From Ziziphus jujuba (taxonomy: Eukaryota; Streptophyta; Magnoliopsida; Rosales; Rhamnaceae), in the NCBI RefSeq assembly GCF_031755915.1, contig NC_083388.1, forward strand, positions 28,427,001-28,491,000: a stretch of DNA of 64,000 nucleotides, read 5' to 3'. A program made the position numbers and the translations under genes. This document shows positions 54,873 to 64,000 of this stretch, piece after piece; the first letter of the stretch is position 1; every line of letters begins with the position of its first letter. The notes below the pieces were generated by a model that was given only the letters and a program-made list of their open reading frames with translations, was not told the origin of the DNA and did not search any database.

Positions 54873-54880
54873 CAACAGGC
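54873..54880 (-). promoter_or_regulatory. TATA box of copy F
   Basis: TATAAATA on the minus strand within TTTATAAATACCAATC, about 93 bp upstream of the ATG at 54780. The same phrase occurs at the same place in copy G, and altered versions upstream of copy C and in two gene-less promoter relics. Confidence 0.6.
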
Positions 54881-57857
54881 TCATCCTTCTTGTCTTCCAA
54901 CTATCCTTGTTGAAAAAGGATAATGATCTTGTACACTTTTTCTGTTCGCTGGAGCTGACCAAATTATAACATAACACACTAAATTTCCAGGGAAAATACC
55001 TCGCTAGTTTCTCCATTTGCAGTTCGAGACTTTATTACACTTAATTAATTAATTAATTCGTTGTTTATTTACTTTTACTTTTCTTTGCTGATAATTCGTG
55101 ATGGCCTACTAGCGACCATTTACTCTTAATTAATTTTCCTTGGTTGACTAATTGAAGGATCAAAAATTGTCTCAGTCTCTGGTCATCATTCCATAACATG
55201 GATCGAATATTAAATTTTTCCTGTTATGTAAGATTTTATAATACAAAAAGATATAACCAAATTAAATTCTTCTTCTTTTTTTTTTTTAACTTCTTTTTCT
55301 TTTCGGTTTTCTTATCTTTTCATTTTTTTTAAAAAAATTATCTTCTTTTCTTTTCTTTTTTCTTTTTTTTTTCTTTCCTTTTTTATCATTGTTTTATCGT
55401 TGGTTCTTTTATTTATTTATTTTTTTTCAATCTTTGCTCTTTTTCCTTTTTTTAATTTTTGTTTATTCTTTTTTTTTTTTTTTGTTATAGCAGTTTTAAG
55501 TTTCAGATTTTTTTCTCTTCTTCTTATCTTTTAATTCCTTTCCTTTTTTTATATTTTTAATTTGCTTTTTTATTTTTGTTCTTTCAGTTTCTTTTTTCTC
55601 TCTTTAATTTTTTTTAAAAACTAATTAAATAAAAGACTAATCTAATATTTTTTATATTGAACTTGTTTAATTTAAATTATTTGTTTAATTCAAAAACCAA
55701 TAAGTTATATAATAACTTATATTCATTTTCTGTTTTTTAAAATTAAAAAAAAAAACTTATATTCATTTTAATAATAATTATATAAAAAAATAATATAATC
55801 TTATTCAATTGATACCAAACGCAAAATTATATTTATTCTGTATCTTATTCAATTCTAATCCCAATGCAACTGTATCTTGCATACCAAATAAGCACGTATA
55901 TATCGGACAAGTTGATTAATAATTAATTGGTATTTTAAAGCTCGTAAGTACTCGTTGTGCCTAGGGGAAGACCGCTTAGAGTCATTTGATTGACTAGTCT
56001 TTGCTATTTACTTTTCTTTAATATATAAGATATTTTTCTTGCAGAGACCTGATAGATCAAATTTCTATATCTCTGGCCGTGCATGATCATCAAAATTATT
56101 GGAAAAAAAAAAAAAAAAAGTAGTGGACGAGGAAGAGTCGTCGATCGTCACCATCAACATCGTGGAAACGGGGTAGAAAATGTCTTCGTGCAAACTAATG
56201 GCTGATGTAGTTAATTTTAAATTCAAGTCCCAAATTTCTTTGGTCTTCTTTCTTTTGCAAATCTTTGAGAAAAAAATAACGCGTCTTATGAATTTTTGTC
56301 ATCTTGAAATTTTCAATTTTATCAAAATTATTCTAAATATATTTGTGTAATTTTTCTCGGTTTTACAGTACAAAGAATGTGATATTATTAACACAAGGAA
56401 TGTGACAAATTCCACATCAATTTATGTAGTGGAATTTTTCAATTTCACATTCTTGTGGAATTCATGTTTGTCCACTTAAATTTTTGTAACTCGTCTACTT
56501 TAATACAGCACAAGCACAAAATATTTGTTTTATCCAAAAAAAAAAAAAATACATAAAATATTTGAATCTGTTGGTCATGTTTTATGTTTTTTATTTTTTA
56601 TTTTTAAAAAATAGAGCAAAAATAATTTTTTATTATTTTATAAAAATAATGAGTATTTGGCCAAATGTATTTGAAAATAATTTTTAAAAATTAAAAATAA
56701 TTTTTTAGAATGCACGTGATTTCGAATTATGCTGAATAAATTGTCATTTTAACTCTCCTCTGTCAACGCTTAAATATCAGATACAGTGAACCAATATAAT
56801 TTTAATTTTTTTGAAAACTATAAAAAATAACTTTTTATTGCTTTCTATTTTTTGTTTTCTTTTCTATTTGTTCTTTGAAAAAAAATTTTGAAAACTGATT
56901 GCCAAATAATACATTTTTATTTTGACAACAATTATCTATTTTCAAAAAAACAAAAAATAGTTTTTAAAACAGTGGCCAAACAAGCTTTGTTTTTATCAAA
57001 TGTTTATTGATTCGTTATCCATCCATTTCCCTTCCGGTAGTTAAATCATCTGTGGGGACTGTTATTTTTATCTCTGCATAGCCTTAAATTTGCAATTGCA
57101 TGTACGTTGTAAAGTTTCTTTTCTTTCTATTTTACTGACAAAGCTCAAAACGATTTAACATTTGTTTTAAATCATGTGCTTAGTTGGAACTGAAAGAACA
57201 CAAAAAAAAGGGTTTTAGCATTTCATTTATTTTTGACTTCGATATTTGTTTGTTTAAGTATTTTTACTTATGTCTATTTTCTTTTACTTTTGTGGTGTAG
57301 AAGACCAATATATGTTATTTCTTTGATGTGGTGCTTTTATTTCTTTGGTGTTGTGCTTCCCAAGAACTGGAATAACCACATTATTTCTTTGGTTTGCCAT
57401 TATTTTTAAATGGTTTTTATGCTTGGTATGGTATCATGATACTTATGTTAAACACAATAGAAAATCCATCTAGATTATCCATCTAGATTTGTTTACTTTT
57501 CGTGACCCAAGTGAAAAGGCAGACGTAGGTTCCTTTGATATTTTATTTTCAAAATAGTCACCAACCATCTTCAAAAAATACTCTTGCAGAAAAATAAAAA
57601 CTATAAAATAGTTGAAAAATGTAGACTAGCAAGCTAGGCCACTGTATTTTCTCTGTCCCAAGTTTGAGCCGCTCAAGTTCCCAAGCCTCATGTTTCAACA
57701 GTCTAAAGGATTAGACTGCATAGAAGAGATAGAACTAACAGAAAAGATAAAAAGTTGCTTGTTCCTCAGTTCCATGAGGAACTGTTTGGAAATGGAAACA
57801 TTTAATCACTTTACATTCATAGACATGGATATTGTATGGGATATGGGATTGAAAAAT
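54881..57857. other. Copy F promoter, promoter relic and 3' flank of copy G
   Basis: 54840-55260 matches 60280-60955, less an insert. 55260-55620 is T-rich low complexity. 55900-56230 is a promoter-type segment (ttggtattttaaag near 55929) without a gene behind it, matching 48440-48600 and 49440-49560. 57005-57857 is the duplicated 3' flank of copy G. Confidence 0.6.
56567..56984. mobile_element. MITE with TCTGTTGG / CCAAACAAGC ends
   Basis: The left end TCTGTTGGTCATGTTTTATG and the right end, read on the minus strand, GCTTGTTTGGCCACTGTTTT are imperfect inverted repeats continuing for about 35 bp. The paralogous segment at 51466-51490 reads 'gcacaaaatatttgtttttatc' without the insert, and that phrase is broken here, so this looks like an occupied site. 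It belongs to the same loose family as 44745-45757. Confidence 0.65.
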
Positions 57858-60246
57858 CTAAGATGGGGATGGATCCTGTGGAATTGGGACTTCAACACTT
57901 CCTTCAATCATCTGTATGACTTTGCTCATTGGGGGTCTCCGCGACGGGTTCTCTTGAATGCACCAAATTCCAATTTTCACGCACCGTTCCACCCTCTCCA
58001 GGTCCTCCATTGCCTCTTTATCTTCCATGACTAGTTGGTGCAGGTTTCCTTTGACATAGCAGTCATATGCCCAGTCAGCAAGCACCATTTGATGTTCATC
58101 TTCCGCCTCTGCGTCGAAACATCTCCTGCTGCAGATAAGTTCTAAGAACAAAATGCCATAGCTGTAAACGTCCACCTTGGCGGTGATGGGCATACTTCTA
58201 AACCACTCCGGAGCAACATACCCTTTTGTTCCCCTGATTCCAGTCATTGTTCGACTCTGCTCTGTCTTCAACAGCTTGGCTAATCCGAAGTCCGAAATTT
58301 TTGCTGAAATAAAGTAGCCCTCTTGCAATTTCTAAGGCTATTTGGATCCTGCTGTTAAAATTTATCCGTGAATCATGACCAAAGAGGAAACTTGCAAGAG
58401 AACCATTGCTCATAAACTCGTATACAAGAAGCCTGTGCTCCCCTTCATTAGAGTAGCCTAACAATTTGACTAAATATCTATGGTTTGCTCGGCCAACTGC
58501 ACTCACTTCAGCTTTGAATTCCTGCTCCCTTTCTACCACCATGTTGTTGAATCTTTTAACAGCAACGTAGTTTCCAATATAATTACCAGATGCTAGAAAT
58601 CCTTTGAATACTCTCCCAAAAGAGCCACTACCAATCTCTTCCTTGAATTCATCCGTAACAGTTTTAATCTCCTCATATGTGAAACATTGCAGATCCATGC
58701 CGGGCAAGGTCATCAGGGGTTGAATGTTTCTTCTTTTCCTCTTCACAAATCGCACAACCATAACCAGCAAAGAGAAGATGTTAAGACACGCCGAACTGCT
58801 TAAGAGAACAGATCCTATTATGATCAAAGTTGAAAGATCTTTATTTTTCGGCTTTGAGTAGCCTCCCCGACGTTGAAAAGTAGAAGAATTGCCTCCTTTT
58901 CTTGTTTTGACCATTGTTTTGGAATAAAGAAAGGAACCCATCCTCCCGCCTGAGAGAGGTGACTTTTTCTTATAACAATTTTCATTGATATAAGTGGCAG
59001 CAGCGCAAAAACAATCAGCTAGGCAGTTGTGTCTGCAAGAATCCTCTGTTACTTGGTTAATCTGCTCGTAATCATTGAAATTCCAATCTGCATTTGGCAT
59101 ATCATAGAGATAGAAGGGATCTATTTCTGTATCTGTATTTGGAGATGGGTCGGTACAACTTTGAGAGTCAAAGTTTTGTTGGCATCCTCTAGACCAATCA
59201 TCTGGATCAATAAAGGAGAAGCCTTCGGGGCAGTGGCAACTAGGCTTTTTATCATGATATGTACAGTAACTATTGAACCCACATGGTCCAAGCCCTCTCC
59301 TTTCTAGAATATTGACGCATATATTTGGATATGATCCAAAAGTTATCTCAGACAAAGAGGTCCAGACACCAGCACCAGCAGAGGAAGTGCCCTTGCGGTA
59401 GACATAGTGCCTGAAAAGTCCATCATAGTCGAGAGTTGCTCTCTGGTAGAAGTCTTGCCTTGAAACATAATTGGAGGGTAGCACATTATTAGTTATGCTT
59501 CCATCCTTTGCAGCAAGGTAAATAAGGCCTGAGCTTTCGAAGATGAGCTCAGTGACATTATAATTGATGCCGGTCGCAAAATAAGCTGTAGTTACGTTCC
59601 TGTAGGAATCTAGTGGGGAATGTCTTGCATAAGCCACAAGATTCCCATCTCCTTGTAGTACAAAATCGAATCTTCCATCTGAGTAATTTGCCTCCCCGTA
59701 ACGAGCAACCAGTGTGGTGTTTTGAACCATTGTTTGCGAAGGTAAAAGTGTGTTAGTTGGCCGCTTAAAAGTCTCCCACAAATACACAGAATCTGCAGTT
59801 GCCAGTACGAAATTCCCGGTGTCTAGCATGGCTGCATGGGATACCGTAGAACTAACATTGGCGGCACCACCTTGATGACCAGCTTTCCAAATCTGTTCTT
59901 CTGTTGTGGCGTTGAGGAGGACGAGCTGGCCATCTCTGGTAAGCTCCACTTTCGATTTGACAGGTGCCAGCTCATTGCCATTGGCCCACCAGACGATGGT
60001 TCTTTCTGGTATTTTGTTGAACCAGATGGCTAGCAAGAAGCCTGCAGCACTTCCAACCTGTCGGAAACCGAAAGCGAATTCACCAGAAGGGGACGGCCAG
60101 AAAGAGCTGCTGTCTCGTTGTCCTGCGATGAGAAAGTCACCCTTAGATACATTTTTGTAGGTTTGAGCTGCTGTTGTGGTAAAAAATGGCTGCAACAAAC
60201 AGGACACCAGGATTAACAAGCAGAAGCATGATACGGGATATGCCAT
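57858..60246 (-). pseudogene. Lectin receptor kinase with deleted catalytic loop (copy G)
   Basis: The first 646 codons are intact from MAYPVSCF: signal peptide (1-27), bulb-type lectin (about 30-180), EGF-like cluster (322-354), PAN-like (363-447), membrane span (470-499), basic stop-transfer and the kinase N-lobe with GSGSFG and Lys564. Compared with copy F, 74 bp are missing at 58306/58307. They encode LHEGCST through the catalytic loop HCDIKPQN to DDSFT. 74 is not a multiple of three, so the frame shifts, adds 36 unrelated residues after ARGLLY and stops (682 residues in all, stop at 58198). The remaining C-lobe, including DFG and APEW, stays open in another frame down to 57858. Either a recent pseudogene or a truncated membrane receptor without catalysis. 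Confidence 0.9.
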
Positions 60247-60333
60247 TGCCGATTTATGTTATCACCGGCTCCGCATAATATTACTGTATAGGTACTAGTT
60301 AATATTTTTTTGATAATTCATAAAGCTGATTGG

Positions 60334-60341
60334 TATTTATA
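60334..60341 (-). promoter_or_regulatory. TATA box of copy G
   Basis: TATAAATA on the minus strand in the same TTTATAAATACCAATC phrase as copy F, about 88 bp upstream of the ATG at 60246. The promoter is therefore still intact although the gene is broken. Confidence 0.55.
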
Positions 60342-60459
60342 AACTCCTCTCCTCCTTCTTGTTGAGAGCAGGAGAGGATCTTGTAGACTTTTTATTCTGT
60401 TCGCTGGAGTTGATGACCAAGCCGCGGAGACTTTTTATTTGACTATTTACTTTTATTTG

Positions 60460-60675
60460 CTGAGACCTCATAGTGAGGATTTTTTTATTATATATATATA
60501 TATATACAGTCCGCTTATGATGCGGACGGTGCTCATGCAGATCACAGTATTGGTGACAGTATTGGTGACTGTTTTTCATAATATTGGTGACGATTTTCTA
60601 AAAAACCGTCATTAATATTATGAAAAACCGTCACTAATACTACGGTCCTTATACGGACCGTCCTCACCATAAAAT
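60460..60675. mobile_element. Foldback element inserted in the copy G promoter region
   Basis: Arms at about 60557-60596 and 60601-60640 pair almost completely: AGTATTGGTGAC...TTTTTCATAATATTGGTGACG against CGTCATTAATATTATGAAAAA...GTCACTAATACT. Outer parts 'tagtgagga' and 'tcctcacca' are also inverted. The paralogous promoter of copy F (near 55080-55105) lacks it. It lies about 130-330 bp upstream of the TATA box. Non-coding. Confidence 0.7.
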
Positions 60676-61027
60676 TTCCATATATATAACGTCATAATTA
60701 ATCTAAGACTGATTTAGATACTTTTCCAGTTTTCCTTTCTTTTTTTCCTTTTTTTCTTTTCTTTTAATGAAATGAAATATAATGCATGATGGTCTAATAG
60801 CCATTTATTCTTAATTAATTTTTTCCTTGGTTGACTAATTGAGGGATCAAAAGTTGCCTCAGTCTCTTCGTAATCATCAGGTACCGTGTAAATTGAATAT
60901 TGAATTTTCCAGTGAGGCAGGAATTTCTAATACGCAAAGATATAACCAAACGCAATTTTTTTTTTGCTGAAAGTCAAAGTTTTATAACCAAAAGAAACCC
61001 AGCGGGAAGCAAACGTTTACACGACGC
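60676..61027. other. Distal promoter segment of copy G
   Basis: 60775-60955 matches 55095-55265 upstream of copy F ('cttggttgactaattga', 'agatataaccaaa'). The match ends where the RNase H fragment begins. No gene. Confidence 0.6.
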
Positions 61028-61456
61028 TTACCTAAGCGAGGTGGCTTCACCGCCACGCTCCTGGGATACAAAATAAGAAAACAAAGAAGGCAATAAACTA
61101 ACAGAAAAGGTGCCAGAGCTACAATTCCTAATACACCAATTACATACAAAATGCGCCAGGAAATTAGAATTCCTAGGAGCCCAGACAAAGACCACATCCT
61201 GGAACAAACCTTGCATCAGAAGAATATCATTCAGAACTCCTTCTGCTGACCAGTGCGTGAACTGCAAGTTTGAGCTATTTAAGATGGAGATGATGTTTTT
61301 TGCATCAGATTCACACACGAGTTTGGTCCATCCTTCCTCTGAGGTTAGCATCAGACCTTGAAAAATTCCATAAGCCTCAGCAAGTTCAAGGTTGTCAGAT
61401 GGGAAGGAGACCGCCCTGATTTTCAAAACTTCACCAAGGTGATCCCTTGCAACCAC
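61028..61456 (-). pseudogene. LINE-type RNase H domain fragment
   Basis: A 142-codon open stretch encodes an RNase H-like (RVT_3 type) domain: VARDHLGEVL, LELAEAYGIFQGLML, WTKLVCESDAKNIISILN and VVFVWAPRNSNFLAHFV, ending in a non-conserved tail. Upstream in the same frame are FGV and then a stop, so the front part and the whole reverse transcriptase are missing. It is oriented opposite to the remnant at 50298 and is a different insertion. Not a host gene as far as I can tell. Confidence 0.7.
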
Positions 61457-62567
61457 TCCAAACGTAATTAATTGTTAATGGAGACAACAATGCACCACCA
61501 GTCTAGGCATCAGCGAAGACTTTGACTTATTACCAAAAAGTGACGACTTTGCCTGGGCTTCTACGGTAATAATAAGAGCTTGGTATTTATTATTATTGAT
61601 AATTTTAATTAAAATATTTAATTTTATTATTTTTATATTAAAATTTTAAAAATATTTTTTAATAATTATTATTTACATTATTATTTAATACATAAATTTT
61701 CCTAATGATTATTTATCAATAATAGTATATATTTTTTCTAATAACAATCATAGCTATAATTGGTATGCACGCATGCATAGCATATAATGATTGTGGGTAG
61801 TCTTTCAATAACAGAAGTTTTTTGTTTTTTCTTTTCTTGCATGAATTAGATATAATTTTAGCCCAAACAACATCCTTGAATTGGGGGGGTCAGCAGCAGG
61901 AAACACGTAGACGACTTTTTCATCCAATGCTACTTCAAGTAGATCGAGAGCTGCTCGTTCCACCTTTCTTCCTCGATACGAGTATGTCTCTTGAACAGCT
62001 TTCGGCTCCTCTTGATGTTGAAAAGTTGCATACACCTACAAACTTACCTACTTTATTAGGACTATATATATATGTATATATATCTGTAATAATATTTTGT
62101 TTTGCGTGGTGTGTTATCATGAAACATATGTCAACTAAGAAGGATACTAAATTGCTGGATTTCTTTACCAAATGAAATGCAGAATCTCCTTTTCTAATTA
62201 TCTAGTCTGGCCCACTTATTTTCTTTGTCCTCACCGTTAGTCGAATTCATTCTCCCAAGAATCACGTTAATGGATTAGCCTAAATCAGTGAATTGGATGA
62301 CTTACTTTTTGCAAGTGCACCAGTAATGGCGTGTCCTGAGAAGAAAAAGAAAATTCGGTATTTAAATGTCTATAAAAAAGGCAATTGGAAAATTGGAGCA
62401 TTGAAAAAAATACTTTTGACTAAAATAGTATTCTTTCTTTCTATATTTTTCTTTAAAAGCAACGTTTCTTTTTAAATTCTTGTTATTTTGGAATTTTCAA
62501 TTTTATTGAAATTATTTTGAATATGTTTGTGTAATTTTTCTTGGTTTCACAATACAATGAAATGTCC
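61457..62567. other. Intergenic spacer, no supported gene
   Basis: AT-rich sequence. 61605-61720 ('aattaaaatatttaattttattatttttat') resembles 17723-17800 and may be a dispersed repeat. 62376-62560 belongs to the duplicated block also seen at 49668-49780. Open stretches at 61805-62175 show no domain. Confidence 0.45.
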
Positions 62568-62750
62568 AAGGAATTGTTTGCCATGGAACTTGTCCTCCAT
62601 TTTTGGGTGAAATTAAAGATCTGTTACAGAGGCTGAGAAATCTGCATCTGTTACGGAGGCTAAGAAATCCAGAGGTACATTGCGTCTCAAGAGAAGCAAA
62701 AAAGGTAGCTCACTGGTTAGCCAAGGCAGCCAGGAAAAAATCTCTTTCTC
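62568..62750 (+). pseudogene. Second LINE-type RNase H tail remnant
   Basis: Paralogue of 50500-50620. The plus-strand phrases encode NCLPWNLSS, KDLLQRL, VHCVSREAKKVAHWLAKAA. It lacks the first half of the domain but keeps about 55 bp absent from the other copy. Within these a 28-bp phrase (ctgttacagaggctgagaaat) is repeated. Its position relative to the receptor kinase fragment shows that it was duplicated together with that gene. Confidence 0.65.
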
Positions 62751-63598
62751 TGGGCTAGGAAGCAAACTTACCTGTTGATCTCTTATCCATTCTACACCAT
62801 TATGTAAGGTGCCTGTAACCGTTTCTTTCTCCAAATTGTAATGCTAATGGACCCAAAAAAAAAAAAAATGTGATATTGGTTGAGAAAATCAATTAGCAGT
62901 TGAAATTGTTATTAGGCTTTGAAGCCCAAACCGATGAGTTTTGTGGCCTGTATGCTGGACGTAATAGGGGATTATGTTTTGAAGTTAGATTAGCTGTTTA
63001 ATATCATATTGCAGAATAATTGCATACAACCGCAACTTTACTCATCCCATGCTTGCTATTCTATTGAACTAACATAATAATGGTGAGGAGTTGTTGTTAA
63101 ACAGTTGGCCGTGGTCTCTGCTCAAGAGCTTCGTATAGTGTGGTCTCTAGTGGAGAATAAATTGGAAATATCATTTCTTGTTTTTAGTCCATGAAGCCCT
63201 TCACAATTCAAGAATTTCACTACATCATGGCACCACTAACTCCTTGGTCCCTTTTGCTTCTAGTGCAGGGTCTCTAACTTGACCACGAAGAGAATGAAGT
63301 TTACATATATCATTTGTAAAGGAAATCAACTTGGAAGAAAACTATCTACAACACTCTATGAATTGTAATATATATATTATTTATTTCATTCTCTATTTAT
63401 TCTTGTGAGCTAATGATTTGGTAATGCCTTCTAGCAAGATGCACCAGAAATGGTGTATCCTTAGAAGAGATAGAATTAACAGACAAGAAAAAAAGTTGGT
63501 TGTCCCTCATCTCCATGAGAAACTCGTAGAAAATGGAAAAATTACTTTCCATTCATATATAGACGGATGTTGTTGTATGGGATATGGGACTGAAAAAT
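62751..63598. other. Duplicated 3' flank of receptor kinase fragment H
   Basis: 62751-63410 matches 50626-51345. 63415-63598 matches 52165-52365. The roughly 820 bp present between these in the first copy (51350-52165) are absent here. No gene. Confidence 0.7.
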
Positions 63599-63899
63599 CT
63601 AAGATGAGGATGGATTTGGTGGAATTAAGACTTCAACACTTCCTTCAATCATCTGTATGACTTTGCCTATTGGGGGTCTATGCGACGGGTTCTCTTGAAT
63701 GCACCAAATTCCAATTTTCACATACCGTTCCACCCCCTCCAGGTCCTCCATTGCCTCCATCACTAGTTGGTTCAGGTTTCCTTTGACATAGTAGTCATAT
63801 GCACAGTCAGCAAGCACCATTTGATATTCATCTTCCACCTCTGCGTCAAAACATTTCCTGCTGCAGTAAGTTCGAAGAACAAAATGCCATAGCTGTAAA
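63599..63899 (-). pseudogene. Truncated receptor kinase fragment H (kinase C-terminal end)
   Basis: Encodes the end of the kinase C-lobe of a copy G-like gene, from about the SRKCFDAEAE segment to the stop: MVLADCAYDYYVKGNLNQLV, IGIWCIQENPSHRPP, GSVEVLIPPNPSSS. It lacks three codons (EDK) after LVM and has a 1-bp deletion near 63867 ('ctgcagtaag' for 'ctgcagataag') that breaks the frame. Homology ends abruptly at 63899, where gag-like sequence of opposite orientation begins. Dead fragment. Confidence 0.85.
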
Positions 63900-64000
63900 G
63901 CTCAAAATGGAAGCCGCCTAGAGAAGGTAAGGATGCTTCCAAACCTAAGAACTCTTGTTTCTTATGCGATGGTCCACATTGGGTTAGAGATTGCCCAAAG
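63899..64000 (+). mobile_element. LTR-retrotransposon gag zinc-knuckle fragment, running off the window
   Basis: The plus strand encodes, in an open frame to the last base, SKWKPPREGK and then CFLCDGPHWVRDCPK. This is a CX2CX4HX4C zinc knuckle as in gag proteins of plant LTR retrotransposons. The frame begins right at the break of the receptor kinase fragment, after a TAA at 63896. Only the knuckle region is in the window. The element is presumably inserted in or joined to the kinase gene. Confidence 0.7.

Noticed and set aside
57858..60246. Reading copy G as a two-exon gene with an intron at 58306
   Set aside because: There is no intervening sequence to splice. Compared with copy F, 74 bp are simply missing, and no donor-acceptor pair restores the catalytic loop.
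61805..62175. Opposed open frames of 76-117 codons
   Set aside because: No domain; they overlap on both strands and include TA-rich repeats.

Overview
The window is nuclear DNA of a woody-type eudicot plant. This is inferred from long AT-rich spacers, GT-AG introns, a 13-exon GH1 beta-glucosidase, PPR and LecRLK genes, and plant transposon remnants. The species is not determined. No tRNA, rRNA or organellar segment was recognised.

Layout. (1) 529-7513, minus: a complete GH1 beta-glucosidase. I resolved its 13 exons by hand and the phases close to a 524-residue protein. (2) 7.6-14.4 kb: spacer with weak repeat remnants and a 124-bp tandem duplication. (3) 14446-14859, minus: a small nuclear-type protein with an AT-hook-like motif, with a probable 5'-UTR exon near 16.3 kb. 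(4) 16.8-22.5 kb: spacer, a degenerate triple repeat and a truncated PPR gene. (5) 22.5-64 kb: a cluster of intronless G-type lectin receptor-like kinase genes (LECRK/RLK1 type), all on the minus strand. Four copies have intact kinase motifs (22552-24942, 25585-27999, 35012-37405, 52366-54780). One is full length but has a predicted dead kinase (40439-42856). One has lost its catalytic loop to a 74-bp frameshifting deletion (57858-60246). One is an old pseudogene carrying a solo LTR (45.9-47.5 kb). One is truncated against a retrotransposon gag fragment at the window end (63.6-63.9 kb). One survives only as a scar of about 150 bp (48.3-48.45 kb).

The cluster grew by tandem duplication of a unit made of 3' flank, gene and promoter. 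Similar 3' flanks recur at about 34.0, 44.2, 48.2, 51.8 and 57.3 kb, and similar promoters at about 37.45, 48.46, 54.87, 55.93 and 60.33 kb. After duplication the copies were separated by a hAT-type element with a near-perfect 8-bp target duplication, other inverted-repeat MITEs, a foldback element, LINE-type RNase H fragments and an LTR insertion.

Working picture. The intact receptors have a secretion signal, bulb-type lectin, EGF-like and PAN-like modules, one membrane span and a non-RD kinase, as expected of cell-surface receptors for immunity or stress. The pseudokinase and the catalytic-loop-less copy keep complete ectodomains and membrane spans, so they could act as co-receptors or decoys, or simply be decaying. 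The sequence alone cannot decide. The beta-glucosidase is not obviously linked to the receptors.
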